Assembly: GCA_038503075.1 (NCBI GenBank)
Contig: JBCAML010000001.1
Coordinates: 3,534,001-3,598,000 of the forward strand
Length of the DNA: 64,000 nucleotides
Reading direction: 5' to 3'
From: Gyromitra esculenta
Lineage: Eukaryota; Ascomycota; Pezizomycetes; Pezizales; Discinaceae
The translations under genes and the position numbers were made by a program. Position 1 is the first letter of the stretch. Each line of letters opens with the position of its first letter. This document shows, one piece after another, positions 46,436-58,090 of the stretch. The notes below the pieces were generated by a model. The model made no database searches. It worked only from the letters and a program-made list of their open reading frames with translations, and was not told where the DNA came from.

Positions 46436-49351
46436 ATGAAGTTTGGAGAAGCTCTCCCTCAGCGTTCCGTGCCGGAATGGTTACCTTGTTAGCTTTCTCC
46501 TTCCTTTCTCGCCCCTTGCTCTCCCTGCATTCTTTGTCCTGGGGTAACTAGCAGGAGGCGGGTACTAACCATTGGATCACACTCTCCTAGATAACCTCGA
46601 TTACAGCGAAATCAAGCAGTTAATAAAACGATACACCACCGGGAGGTCCCTCGTACAGATACCAGAGCTGAAGACGGTGTTTGAAGATGAATTCTTTGGG
46701 GTTTTTATGGATCAGCTAGGAAGGGTATTGGATATTCTCTGCGGAGCGCTCTCCAGCGACAAAGTGGATCTCAGCAACGAAGGCTGATCGGTGATCCAGA
46801 TTGATTTATTTGTCAAAAGTAAAACTGGCGAAATAGACCGTCGTATAGGTAGGTTCGGGATCTGCACTGGCTTTATGACATAATTAACTTGTGTCAGTCC
46901 GCTGTAACCGACAAGTTGCACCTCTGCGCAGGCGGGATGTGACGGACGGCCTGACACCTCAGAAGGCTAGCAAATACGCAAAAGTTGAACAAGAAGTCGA
47001 ACGGTAAATCCCCAATATAGGCGACTTCGCAATCTGTGAGCTAATATATATGCCTAGTGTGAGCTACGAAATCCAAAGCCTGTCGCGCTTCGTGAACGTA
47101 CAGCATACCGGTTTTCTGAAACTTCTTAAGAAATATCGAAAATGGACTGGCTCATCCCACCTCACCACCCGGTTTATCCCCGTCCTAGAATCACCGACAT
47201 CTTTTCACAAAATTAACTTTGAGAAAAATGTGTTGGATCTCTCAGACCTTTTGGTTGTTGTTCGGAGTGGCTTTGATTCCTTTAAGCTAGCAGCTGTAAC
47301 CGGCCAGCTAAACCGTCCTTCGAAAAAGAGCCCGCTGAAACATAGCCTAACCCTTGACAACAGCAACGCCCAAACCTTCACATCAGAAAGCCATGCTTAC
47401 ATTGATACGGCCTTGGCAATGTCTTCCCCAGCCTCTAGGGGCGGCGGGAAGGCAACCTTTTGGGTCCATTATGATCATCTTATCGAGGTGCAGGTTCTTC
47501 TCATGAAATATTTAACACTGCAGACAGCTTCACCATCTTGCAGCGTACCAACTACTCCGGCATTGCGCAAAGATTCGTGGCTGGGTTCTGTATGGAAAGA
47601 CGATGAGACCGGAGTGGTGGTTCTGGACGACCTGGAAAGCTTCTCTGATGTTCAAAGTTCCGCCACTATTGCCGATGTCAGTAAGGCAGGGTTGCGGACT
47701 GCGGGACAAGTTAGATGGTGCTCCAGAGACTCAGATGCTGTTGTTGTAGTTTCAGATGCTTCTTCGTCAATACTAAATGGAGGGAATGGGCATTCAGGAG
47801 AGACGCTAGAAGTTAAATTGAAGAGAAAACACATCCAAGATCTGCTTGAGACGGATTCGGATTCGTTCAATACCAATTTTGAGATTTCAGACGTTGGAAA
47901 CGGGTTGGCCTTAGAGAAGATTAAAGACTGGTTCAAGAGACATCAGAATGTTAAACCTTTGGTCAAGCTTTTAACGAAACGTACTAGATTTGCCGACACA
48001 CCTGGCGGTAGCCCAGTATGGGCGCTTCTGGACTGGGATATAAGAATGATCAAAATTAGCAAGGGGACGAATTGGATGAGTGACCCAGAGGAGGATGATC
48101 TAGGGCGAGGTTTAAGAGGTGGAAGTATGATAGAGTTCCCTCACGCAGTACTTGAGGTACAGTGGGAGGGAGAGCAGATGCCAGAGTTCTTGGGGGAACT
48201 CGAGAGTAGCCATATGGTTAGTGATTCCATGTGCGCTTTGTGCAACATTTCGCACTATATCCAACATCTGACAATGTTTTGATTAAGGTGGAAAACGTGA
48301 GGGGTTTCTCACTTGATGTTCATGCGGTTGCGGTATTATATCGACCGACGAAAATGACAGCGCCGTTTTGGGTAATATATGCTTTCTGTGTCCGACGTAT
48401 ATCGTATCTAACATTCAATAGGTGTCTGCACTACAAAAAGACATTCGCAAGACTCCGATACACACACCACGGCACAGTCGACGCAGTTCAACACACCTGA
48501 TGTTTTCGAAAAATGTGTCAAGTGGTGAGACATCGGCCACAGCAATTCACGATCTCACGGATGGTGATTTTGACTCTTCGGCCACTCTTATCTCCCGCCC
48601 TGATACCGCCCCGAGCAATGGGCCCCGAAAGAAGTTTAGTAGATCGAAAAGCGGGTTGTCTGAAATCGAGAGTATCGGCGGTGAACGTTACTGGAGTGAG
48701 TTTAACGATGCCACAGACAACGAGGAGGAGCCGTATACCATCCTCGTGAATCACAAGACGTCATCAGACGATGGATACGAAGATCATACTCTTGGTGAAT
48801 ACATCAAACATGGACTCATCTCCGCAGGCATTAAAGTTCAAGGATTCTTCACTATCAAGAATAAGAAAGACATGGAGCGACAACCTCTCCTCCGTAAACC
48901 TAGCATTGCAAGCTCTGAGTCTTCGGGTGATATTAACATGGAAGCGGGGATTCTGCCGAATCTGTCAGGTCATCCGGATGTACGACGACGTTATACTACG
49001 TTTTCTCAATCCGAAATTACTAGGCCAGTCGGCACAGCGTATATTTGCTGCCTTGCGGGCTCAATTGCACTTCTTATCATAACGGCTATTCTAGCGTTGA
49101 ACTCAACACTGTTGAGCCATAAGCACAAGTTCCGCAAGGGAGGGTTCACGCTAGATATGGAAGTTTGTGGGGCGGTATTGACAGCCTTGATTTTCGCGGG
49201 TACAGGGTTGGTGATGTTCATGATGAGGAGACAAAGCGCTGGAGTATTGCACCAGGCTATAGTCTGGCTAGTGTTTGCTTCAGTTTGCATTGGGAGTGGA
49301 GTTGTCTTCGCAATTGTGGGTGAGAACGAGGTCGGAAGTTTGATTTTGTGA
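46436..49351 (+). CDS. Vtc5-like SPX domain membrane protein
   Basis: Predicted vacuolar-membrane SPX protein linked to inositol pyrophosphate sensing and polyphosphate synthesis by the VTC complex. Seven exons (46436-46487, 46591-46724, 46800-46848, 46898-47003, 47058-48216, 48288-48371, 48422-49351) join in phase to 837 aa. The SPX domain spans the first five exons: MKFGEALPQRSVPEW, LPYNLDYSEIKQLIKRY, IDLFVKSKTGEIDRRI, and the lysine-rich ligand helix TGFLKLLKKYRKW. The middle region has a VTC-tunnel-like fragment (WALLDWDIRMIK ... FPHAVLEVQWE, about residues 430-490). The C terminus has three hydrophobic segments (about residues 730-835: ICCLAGSIALLIITAIL, AVLTALIFAGTGLVMFMM, AIVWLVFASVCIGSGVVFAI). 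Length and layout match yeast Vtc5 rather than Vtc4; catalytic activity is not expected from what I see. Confidence 0.87.
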
Positions 49352-50689
49352 CCGCCACGAAAAGTCGCTCTTGAAAACTACTACATACGAGGGGTACCTG
49401 ATGTGATCTAGATCCCCTGCGGTAAAAGAACAGAAGGACTAGAGATGACGAACTAACGCTAGTAACGGTTTTCTTTCTCCTCCCCTTTATCTTTCTATTT
49501 CTTTAGTATTTCTTTAGGTTTCAGTTCTCATAAGGTGTTAGATAGGATGAAGGAAACGACGAGGGGCCTACGGAGCATATAGATCATGGATTGAATGACG
49601 TCTGGCTGGCAGGTCTCTCAGGTGGGTTTTCCTATTTTCTATGTGTAGTTTTTTTATTTTTATATCCATTCTCATAAATACACACTCTTTCGCTTTCTCC
49701 TCACCATCACTCTTGCATACGCTCTCTTCTTTTCTCCTTCTCCTTCTCTTTACGTCCCATCTCATTGGTCAAATTAATTGCATGTGAGTGTTACAGCTTC
49801 CGTTTGTTTTATTTTTATACAGCCTTTTTTCTTCATTTTCCTTCTTCGCGGTTATCCAGAGCACGCTTGAATTTGTTTGGCGTCATGGCGAAAGGGATAA
49901 CACGTATCTCTGGAAGGCGCATATATACATGTATATATACATGAACGATTATGGTTGAAGCCAGAATTTGTAACATAGACGGGACTTGTTTCCACACGAC
50001 CATGTAAATAGGACTTTTGAAACCGCTGAGGGTTTTTCTCGCCCTCTCTCTTGTTTTGAACGAGGTTCGTGTGGCTGGGGGTCCGAAACGATGACGAAAT
50101 TGTGTACCAGCCTTGCTGCACGCCAGTAAAGTTCGTGCAACATCAATTTGCACAAATGGAAGAAGAAAAGAAAGAGAAAAGGACAAAGAGACCAGATTTC
50201 TTCTGTCTGGCGACCGGGATAGGCGCGAACCGAGGAATGGAAACCCCCAGGTTCTCTGCAGCTCTTCTGCTATCCAACGATCCACCTGTCAAGAGCAGCA
50301 GCTCCCACACGTTTTGCTCGAGAAGCTCTCTCCAGGCTCATCCCAGCTATTCTGCTATTTCCAGGTTTCGCAACGCTACCAAGTGGTTTCTTTTATCAGC
50401 ATCACCTTCACACGACGCAACTCCCGGATCCCTACGCCGACAGGACTGCTCCGCCGAATGTTGACGTGAACCACCCCTTTCCCCATCAAAACCCTGCTTT
50501 CCTTGAGAAGCAACAGAGAGGAAGGGACAAAAAAAAAAGGAGGTGAACCAAGAAGCCAGAACCCCGACCTCCAGGACCACCGAGACGAAAGGAAGAGAGA
50601 ATCTACAATCTCTCTTTTTTATTTTCATAAATAAAAAATACAGCTTTGTCTAGCTTTGCAATTCCTCCTGATCATATACACCATTCCTG
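49352..50689. other. Spacer upstream of PCT1
   Basis: 3' flank of the SPX gene, then 1 kb with low-complexity CT-rich DNA (49690-49770) and TACATGTA at 49926 inside a TA-rich run. The last ~500 bp should be the PCT1 leader and promoter. Overlapping open frames at 49830-50470 on both strands show no family resemblance. Confidence 0.45.
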
Positions 50690-52413
50690 ATGTCTTCATC
50701 TTCATCTCCAAGCTCAGTCATAAATAAGCGGAAGAGAATTAATTCTCGAACCAACGCCGATACTAACCGCCTCTCAATGAACAACAGCCCTTCCAACCAG
50801 CAGCCGACTTCGGGCGAAGAAGCCGATGCAGAGCTCTCCTACGACTCCGCTCCTACTGCCGGTATTGGTGCTTCCGGTGGAGCATCAGGGTCGGCTATAG
50901 GCCTCTCCCTCGGTCATCCGGCGAAACGGCCGAAGAGACACTCGCAGAGCAATGACGTCGACGAGGGCGAGAAATCATCAACCACAGAGGCGTCCAGCGC
51001 CATTGAAACCCGCGTCAGAGAGGGGCGGAGAAAATCGCTGAGTGGAGCCAGGACAAATTCGAGTTCAAGCAGTAGCAGCACTAGGAGTATTGATGGGCCA
51101 CCTGCTCCCCCACCTATGGCGCCCCCAGAAAAGGGCGGCACACTAGCCCCTGTAGGATATTCGATGAACCCGCCACCGACAGATAGGCCAGTTAGAGTTT
51201 ATGCGGATGGCGTTTTCGACTTGTTCCATCTTGGGTGAGTTTTGGGTTCCTGCGTACTTTGTGAAAAAGAAGAAACATGTGTCTGATGCAGTTATTCTAT
51301 TGCGGGAAATCAGGCATATGCGGCAGCTCGAACAAGCTAAGAAGGCATTCCCGAATACTTACCTTCTCGTCGGGATTCCCAATGACACGGAGACCCATAA
51401 ACGCAAAGGACTTACCGTTCTGACGGACCAAGAGAGGGCTGAAACACTTCGACATTGCAAGTGGGTTGATGAAGTAATTGAGAATGCACCTTGGATTGTC
51501 AGCCCTGAGTTCTTGGATGAGCATTCAATTGATTATGTCGCCCACGATGATGAGCCATATGCCAGCGCAGATTCTGATGATATCTACCGTCCCTGCAAAG
51601 AGGCTGGGAAGTTCCTGGTTACTCAACGGACTGAGGGTATCTCGACCACCTACATCATCACCAAGTGAGGACGCCCGCGTTTCTGCGCAAGTTTTTTTTT
51701 TTTAGCTGGCGAAGAAAAATCCAAGCTGATGCTAGAGTAGGATTGTCCGCGACTACGAAAAATACATTGTCCGTCAGCTGAAGCGCGGTACCAGCCGTCA
51801 AGAGCTCAACGTCTCGTGGCTCAAAAAGAACGAACTTGACCTCAAGCGCCACGTCACAGAACTTCGTGAAACCATCAAAAATAACTGGTCCACAACTGGC
51901 CGTGAGCTTCGAGATGAGTTCCGGAATTATTGGGCACCATCCCCCAGGCCGGGCTCGCCATACTTATTCGGGACCTATGGCGGATCTAGTGGATCAAAGG
52001 ATAACATGTCACTCCATAATGAGAGGGGTAATCCTACGCTATCGCATTTAGACCCCATAAGTAGGCCGCAGAGCCCGCATACGGAGTTTGCGAATGGATA
52101 TTCGTTGGGTTTAATTGGTGGTGTTAGGTCTTGGGTTAGTAGCCCAGTAAACATCCCAAGTTTCCAAGTGATTAGACACAGCTAACGTATCGAATCTTTG
52201 TAGATGCGTGCAAGGCAAACTCCACGCGGATCAATGGCGCAATCCGAAGCTTCTTCAGACGACGAAGACGCATTAAGTCCGAAACCTAAGACTCCCGCTG
52301 ATGAGAAGGAGTTGGAAGACATGATCCAAACTGAGCTTAGGGCTAGAGGAGACGAAGCTGAAGGTAGTGGCAATAAAAACAATATGCCAATAATTGTGAA
52401 AACAGAGGTATAG
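50690..52413 (+). CDS. pct1: Choline-phosphate cytidylyltransferase
   Basis: Rate-limiting enzyme of the CDP-choline (Kennedy) pathway, making CDP-choline for phosphatidylcholine synthesis. Four exons (50690-51234, 51314-51664, 51741-52134, 52204-52413) give 499 aa. The N-terminal ~165 residues are Ser-rich and disordered with a basic AKRPKRH patch, a candidate nuclear localisation signal. The catalytic domain starts [23 protein letters not shown]; the HxGH signature (HLGH) is rebuilt across intron 1. It contains [21 protein letters not shown] and the second signature [13 protein letters not shown]. The following part ([19 protein letters not shown] ... [10 protein letters not shown]) is the amphipathic, membrane-sensing segment. 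The C-terminal tail is acidic and Ser/Pro-rich with likely phosphosites. Confidence 0.95.
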
Positions 52414-52968
52414 ATGGGATGAAATGAGGAGTTCTCGTATCTTCCTTGTCCCGTTTTCTTTATTTCTTTGTTTCTCAATTAGCACGGGTAATGTAGACAG
52501 CACGGGTTACTAGTACTCGCCATAAACGATGATATTGTTGCTTCTCCCAGTTCTTATTTTACCTTTCTACCTCTATAAATTCTCTCCTTTCTGTTTTGCG
52601 CAGGCTATTCTGGTGGGATGGTACCGTATTTTCGGATGTAGTCATGTGTACCAACGATATTACTTTACTTTATACTTGTTTAATGTTGAAGGGGGGTAGC
52701 AAAAAATGAGGAGAATATCCCAGGGGGGATTTACTCCTATCTAGATATACGATTAAAAGGGCTGATACATGAGACGAACAGCCTCAATCTCGTCATGTAC
52801 TTCTTTTTGCAACTCCTCTTGATCGACCGATCTAATAACCAGCGAGAAAAACAGACGGCAAAAATGCCCATGATATTATGCAATACTTTTTAACCCCCAA
52901 AACTCCAGAAAATTCTAAAATCAATAATACAATTCTACCCAAAGTTATCCTCCATCCTCCAGCCTACA
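52414..52968. other. Convergent spacer
   Basis: 3' flanks of pct1 and the next minus-strand gene. AT-rich; nothing recognised. Confidence 0.55.
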
Positions 52969-53868
52969 TCACCGTATTGATGAGGTTTCAGACTCACTAG
53001 AACCCGCCCATATGCTCCTACTCTCCAACTCCACACCCGCCATAGCTTTGGCCACATTTTCTAGCTTCTCCGTCACATCCACCACCGACCTCGCGACCCT
53101 ACTAAAATGTTCGTCATTGGCCATACGCCTCTTTCTCGCCAACAATAGATCGTTCTCTATATCCTCTTCCTTATCAAATATCCCTCCTACCATTTCTCCC
53201 CTTGGCAAAGACATTGTAGCCCCCGCGAACGCTTTCTTCCCGAACTCGGAATGCTTATTGTCCAAGTCGTCCTCTTCACTCCTCATCCATGCCCGTGCGA
53301 GCTCCACCTGTGCCGTCCGTAACCCCTCAAGGCTCTTCGCGTGGGAGGAACCAAAGACGTGATCTGCAGAGAGTTCAACCTCTTCCAATTTCTGTTGCAT
53401 TTCTGCCCACATTCTCTCGTGCGTATTTTGTTCTCCCCTGGATGCCCCCCCTGCTACCGCTGCTGCTGCTGTGGGCCGCGATACTCCTCCAACAGCGGAC
53501 TGTATGGGATGCGACATTGTGGTCGATGTGATTATATTCGGTGCAGACACAGAAGCACTCGTTACAGGGTTCACGGTCGACGTGCTTGGTGGCGAGGAAA
53601 GGAACTGAAGGCTAGAACGCGAGTGTTGATGGTTATGAAGACCCGGCGACGAACCGCTAGGGAAAGCTGCAGAAGCGCCTGTACCAGCAAGGAATGGAAT
53701 GGTAGCTATGTGCGAAGCTGAGTTAATTGCGGATCCGAGTGAAAGCGCAGAAGACTGGCGGATTGGTGGAGGTGGTGGGAAGAGAGAGCGCCTGTTTGCT
53801 ATTGTTGTTATATTTGCAGCGGATAACGGTGCATCTCCGCGACGCGGGGATGATGATGCCGAGGCCAT
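52969..53868 (-). CDS. Uncharacterised Ser-rich protein with C-terminal helical domain
   Basis: Single 299-codon exon from ATG 53868 (MASASSSPRRGDAPLSAAN). I do not know the family's function. Residues 1-145 are Ser/Ala/Pro-rich, apparently disordered. The C-terminal half is charged and helical and has the feel of a conserved domain: MWAEMQQKLEEVELSADHVFGSSHAKSLEGLRTAQVELARAWMRSEED, then NDLLLARKRRMANDEHF and VARSVVDVTEKLENVAKAMAGVE. I recall a similar WAEMQ...VFGxxHAxxLExLRxAQ pattern in uncharacterised filamentous-fungal proteins. A coiled-coil adaptor role is possible but unsupported. The open frame continues upstream of the ATG for twenty codons without another ATG, so an extra 5' exon cannot be excluded. 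Confidence 0.72.
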   Translation of the reverse strand: MASASSSPRRGDAPLSAANITTIANRRSLFPPPPPIRQSSALSLGSAINSASHIATIPFLAGTGASAAFPSGSSPGLHNHQHSRSSLQFLSSPPSTSTVNPVTSASVSAPNIITSTTMSHPIQSAVGGVSRPTAAAAVAGGASRGEQNTHERMWAEMQQKLEEVELSADHVFGSSHAKSLEGLRTAQVELARAWMRSEEDDLDNKHSEFGKKAFAGATMSLPRGEMVGGIFDKEEDIENDLLLARKRRMANDEHFSRVARSVVDVTEKLENVAKAMAGVELESRSIWAGSSESETSSIR

Positions 53869-54683
53869 ATCGGGAGTTATGTATTCTCTCGTATTTATTT
53901 TGCCTGTGCTCGTATTCTTAATCTGCACGCGTTAAAGGCGCAGTCGCGGACTGTGATATGAGGAGGTGATTTGTATGGCTGTTAGGATTGATTACTCCTT
54001 CAAGGTGAGATGTGGAGCGTGAGGGTGCAGGGTAAAGCTGTGGAACGTGGGGAGACTTTAAATTGCGAAAGCTTTGGGCACGTGAATGCACGTATCTCTC
54101 ACAGATTATCACTCGAGAACATCCATAGGCTCTGGTTTATATTTCCAATCTAGAAATACAGAAACTCTTTAGGGACCTGCCCTAGAAAAACGAGCGTAGC
54201 TAAAGCAAAGGTTTTGGCATAAGCCTCATACAATGTCATTCGGCTACCGTCTAGGTTCAAACTCCAGTTTGAAATATCAATCGTGAGATTACTCAAACAA
54301 AGGAAATGAGCAGTCCAACAGGACTCGTTTACGTTTTGGGGTCTTCGGAGACGGGGCTTTAGACCGAGTTTTCGGACAGATTGATCAGGGTGAGGTTACC
54401 CTTCCTTCGCTTAGTGGAGCTTGATATTGGATAAATAAATAAATCAGTGGAGCTCGAAATGCTTTGATAGGCTGGTTTTCTCGCCGATTAACAGGAAACG
54501 AAGGAAGGAGATTGCCTCCGAAACTATCTGGTTGCTTTCGATGTAGTGAAGGGAATCAAAATAGAAGCAGCATGTTCAATAGGTATTACTTATACCCCGA
54601 AGAACCTAGAGTGGTGTTTGAAATTTGCATAAACTTAGACAAAAGGCGCTGGAAAAACCACTATGTAATCTAATATCCAGACT
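53869..54683. other. Spacer without recognised gene
   Basis: About 800 bp between two minus-strand genes. Contains an AATA microsatellite-like stretch near 54430. Nothing else recognised. Confidence 0.5.
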
Positions 54684-55795
54684 CTACCTTCTTTCTCTCC
54701 TCTGAATCCATTCCAAAGCCTTTTGTTCTAGCGCTTTCTCCTTTACTAATTCGCTCTCGATCGCATTCTCTCCCTCCGTCTCCTCCGCCACCCACATCTC
54801 AACTAGCTCAATTAGATATAACCTTTGTCCATTTTCCAATGGTTCAACACTCGCCAAAACGGTCTTCAAAAACACCCAAACACTTTCATGCCCCCTCGCC
54901 GTATCGTGCGCAAAGTGCATCGCGTCTTTCGTGATATCGAAAAGATGCTTCTTTAGCGGAGCCGCAGCCACCAGCCCTCCATCCTCGGCGGCTCTGAGGA
55001 ACAGAAACAACAAAAACGACCAACAGCTAGTATCAGAAACATGAGCAAGGCAGAACAGGGCATGCCTATCGATCAACACTTGGATCGGAAGTGTAGCCTC
55101 CACGTGATGAGTGTAGAATATGTCCGCGATGAAGCGGGCGTAGTTCCAAGCCTACAGCAAAATAACCCAGAACAGCAGCAAAATGTGATTCAGCGCAAAT
55201 ACTCAAGCATATATATACCTTTATGTCAGGAATCGGTCCTCACGTAATAATTCCTTGGGTGTACCTCTCCACTTCTCTCCACAACTTTCATCTCCCCCTC
55301 TAGCCCTTCATCGGCCAATATACCAATCCCATACTTCTCCACAAGCCACCGGCGATGATGCCACAACAGCGGACTCTTATTGTGTTTCGCCAACCGACTC
55401 GTCAACACGCTCTCCAGCCATTTCAGCTCCTCCCTTGGCGTCACAATTCCTAATCCGTCCCAGAGAAGAATCCGTTTCCTCGTATTGACAGCCGTCAAGT
55501 TCTCCGCGCCCACAAGTAGGAGTATCAAGCTTGTATCCAGAAGCGCTCTTGCATCCCCCGTACTCCATCCCTCGGGGTCTGGAGCGCGGGCTAGGAGTGA
55601 TTTAAAAGCGGCATTGGCAGATATAAAAGCCTTTATTAGGAATGGCTTTGGGATAGCGATGTTTGGGCCTTCTGTTAGTAGCTGTTGGTCGGGATTGGTG
55701 GAAGAGGAAGGGTGGAATTCGATGTTGACTGGAATACCGCGGTGCGTATTAAAGAACGCGGAGAGCTGCGAGGCGGCAGGTTCCAGAGATGCCAT
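54684..55795 (-). CDS. Protein prenyltransferase alpha-subunit repeat protein (PTAR1-like)
   Basis: Two exons (55244-55795 and 54684-55151) give 339 aa. Helical PPTA repeats are visible: ELKWLESVLTSRLAKHNKSPLLWHHRRWLVEKY, then HPRNYYAWNYARFIADIF rebuilt across the intron, DTSCWSFLLFLF, and HESVWVFLKTVL. These W-x-x-R/K-R and N-Y-x-x-W patterns belong to protein prenyltransferase alpha subunits. The N-terminal half diverges from Ram2 and Bet4, so a PTAR1-type protein, the alpha subunit of the geranylgeranyltransferase that modifies FBXL2 and Ykt6 in animals, is the best fit. Whether this fungal protein pairs with a beta subunit is unknown. Confidence 0.85.
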
Positions 55796-57000
55796 ATATA
55801 TGCTCTTGTGTCTTATAACGATCCCTTGATATGGTCGATTCGAGTTCTATCTGGTGTTAACCAAGCTTTGAGAGTGACAGTGCTGAAGCATTGCCCAGGC
55901 TCCGGGATGCCAAGGTGAGACACGCACCAAGCGAGTTTCAGATTGCGTCTCAGCTCACATCACCAAACAACCCTGTTCGTTTCGATAGATGACTTCGATA
56001 TAAGCTTAACTTGGATAGAGCTGTTAGTACATGGGAGGATATCAAGTTACCAACTTCTGAAACGGGAGTACGGTTGATACACACTAAGCCGAAACTTGTT
56101 ACTCAAGAAATACTTAGCTGCATACAGTCGGACCTTGATATAAGGAACCTCGATATAATGGAAATTTACAGTAACGGACGGAAGTTGGGTGCAAGCACCA
56201 CCCAAAATTTGCTGTAAGGAAAAATTTGCTTTAACGAACAAATTCCCACGAATTATGCACGTCCCTTATAAAAAGGTGTGACTGTATACCGTATTGCCCG
56301 GGGTCGCAGGAATCACACAAACCCAGCGCCTCAAACAGATCTAACCAATCAGAGTGCCAATTTTCGCGATGCTAAATTTTTGCGGTTCCGGGAAACACGG
56401 TATTTGTCACCGCCGTTTCTAGCTTATGCCACATACCACAATAGAAAAGAGCCATAGTTTGTGATTCCCTTTCTAGACCGCCCCAGCTACATGTATGCAC
56501 ACCTCCCCAAAAACTAAAACCACTATAAACATATACGAACCAGCATATTTATCCTTTCCGGGACCAAGGACCCAAAATGAGAAGATGAAAAATGGAAGCT
56601 CCAAAAAAAGATATAGTACACAAAAAATCGTACACAATCCCTAGAAGAAAAAAAATATTACTGTAAAGTAACACCACCCTCATGATCTTGCTTGATAATT
56701 CCCGCCTATAGTTTTTTCGGCTTTCTTTTCATTCCCCTTGGCCTCATGGAACCGGGAATAAAGTGAAACGAAAAAGAAAAAAAAAACACTCCCCCCCAAA
56801 AAAAAGGTATAAACCCATCATGGATAGATAGTAATTAAATGTATAAAGAAGTCTTGTTGGCAAATCAAAAACAAATCAAAAACGAGGTAAAGACCTCAAA
56901 CACGAATAGAAGTGAGAGCATGCGGAGAGCGGAGAGACCGTTTACCAAGGGGCGGGGAGAGACCCTGTTGTATCTAAGTTAGCTTTCGTAGGAGCAAGTA
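55796..57000. other. Spacer with a MITE-like element
   Basis: About 1.2 kb. Holds the family-A element at 56123-56286, TACATGTA at 56488, and A-rich low-complexity DNA (56590-56810). No gene recognised. Confidence 0.5.
56123..56286. mobile_element. MITE-like element, family A, copy 2
   Basis: About 165 bp, in inverted orientation relative to 9134-9309. Left tip TACAGTCGGACCTTGATATA; the right tip on the other strand is TACAGTCACACC followed by TTTTTATAAGGGACGTGC. TA occurs at both ends. The body shares several 10-15 bp blocks with copy 1 in the same order. Non-coding. The exact right end may be off by a base or two. Confidence 0.72.
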
Positions 57001-58090
57001 TTAAATGATGGTGTTTGAATTACCTCCGTATCCACCATAAGCACCAATGCCATCACCCTGAGGATATGCACCAACACCACAGAAGCAGGCGCACTGGCAA
57101 GAAGCACCACCTTCGTTCCATCCAGCAACAATAGGAGTAGCAACAGCAGAAGCAGAAGCAGTCGCCGCAACATCGGTAGCTAGAGAAGTGGTAGTTGCAG
57201 CAGCTGAAGTACCAGCAACTAGCGTCACTGTGCCAACCGCAGTGGCAGTGACAGCAGCCGCAGTTGTCGAGGTAGCAGCCGCAGTCCCATTGATGCTGAT
57301 AGCAGCCATCTTAAATGCGTCGAAGGTTTTATCAACAGTAGGATTGATAGCGAAAACCATCCCCTTTCCACAGTGGGTACCGGTTCGTTGCTTGCAATAC
57401 CACCAAGTGGGATCGGTTGAAGTAACAGTATAGTCAAAAGTAGGAGCAGGGACGACGGTGTTGTTAGGATTTGACATGAAGCCTGAGTCTGGCGCATCAA
57501 CAGCTTTCTTGTTGCAAGGCTTTGCGAAGGTAGATTCGGTAGCGGTATGATTCTGTGACATAAAGACAAAGTGGACGACGTCATTAATTGCCGCTGTGAT
57601 CTGATTAGGCGTGTAGACTAGTCCGGCAGTACCACCGACTACAACCTATAATAATCTTAGTCAGTGATGAACCCTTGCACGTAATTTCAAATAGCTTATT
57701 AAATCAAATATGACTTACAGTATGTGTCACTGCGCCCGCCTGGGCCATGGGCGGTAACATAGAAGCAGTATACGCAGCTGCCATCGATGTAGTATCATGC
57801 ATCATCATTGAGGTTGTAGTATCATGCATCATAGCTGTGGTGGTAGTCTCTTGCACCAAAGCCATTGCGGTGGTATCGTGCATCATCATGGCAGTGCTCG
57901 TTGTAGTCTCGTGCATCATGGCAGAACTTGTAGTAGTCTCGTGAGACATCATAGTGGATGTTGGAGTTTCCATGGCCATGACGGGAGGTGTATAAGCAGC
58001 AGCAGTTGACGAATCGGCCATTGCCATTGCATAGTTATTAGCTAGGGCTCCAGTGGCGGAAACCACAGAGAATGCTGTGAGAAATCTCAT
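57001..58090 (-). CDS. Secreted cupredoxin-like Ser/Thr-rich protein
   Basis: Two exons (57719-58090 and 57001-57645) give 338 aa. The signal peptide is MRFLTAFSVVSATGALA. Residues about 25-110 are a Met/His/Thr-rich repeat region (MMHETTTS, MMHDTTTS, MMMHDTT repeated about eight times). The cupredoxin fold follows: VVVGGTAGLVYTPNQITAAINDVVHFVFMSQNHTATES, then PTWWYCKQRTGTHCGKGMVFAINP, which supplies the expected His-Cys-His-Met blue-copper ligands. The C-terminal region is Ala/Thr-rich, then a Cys cluster (SCQCACFC) and Gly/Tyr-rich end. No hydrophobic GPI-attachment tail is seen. It resembles extracellular serine-rich proteins of filamentous fungi, abundant in plant-associated species. Whether copper is bound is inferred. 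Confidence 0.88.
57765..57960 (-). repeat. Coding tandem repeats (Met-His-Asp/Glu-Thr-Thr)
   Basis: Degenerate 21-30 bp units encoding MMHDTTT/MMHETTTS within the cupredoxin gene. Units on the plus strand read CATCAT...GTAGT(A/C)TC...TG(C/A). Confidence 0.75.

Noticed and set aside
46725..46799. In-frame stop in the SPX domain suggesting a pseudogene
   Set aside because: Splicing GTATTG ... CCAG removes the stop and rebuilds the standard SPX sequence.
54250..54270. GGTTCAAACTCC, resembling a tRNA T-loop
   Set aside because: Flanking sequence does not fold into a cloverleaf.
57188..57433. Valine/alanine-rich plus-strand frame
   Set aside because: Shadow of the Ala/Thr-rich part of the cupredoxin gene on the other strand.
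57765..57960. Regular repeats that might suggest a CRISPR-like array
   Set aside because: They are degenerate, lie in frame in a coding exon and encode MHDTT-type repeats in a eukaryotic gene.
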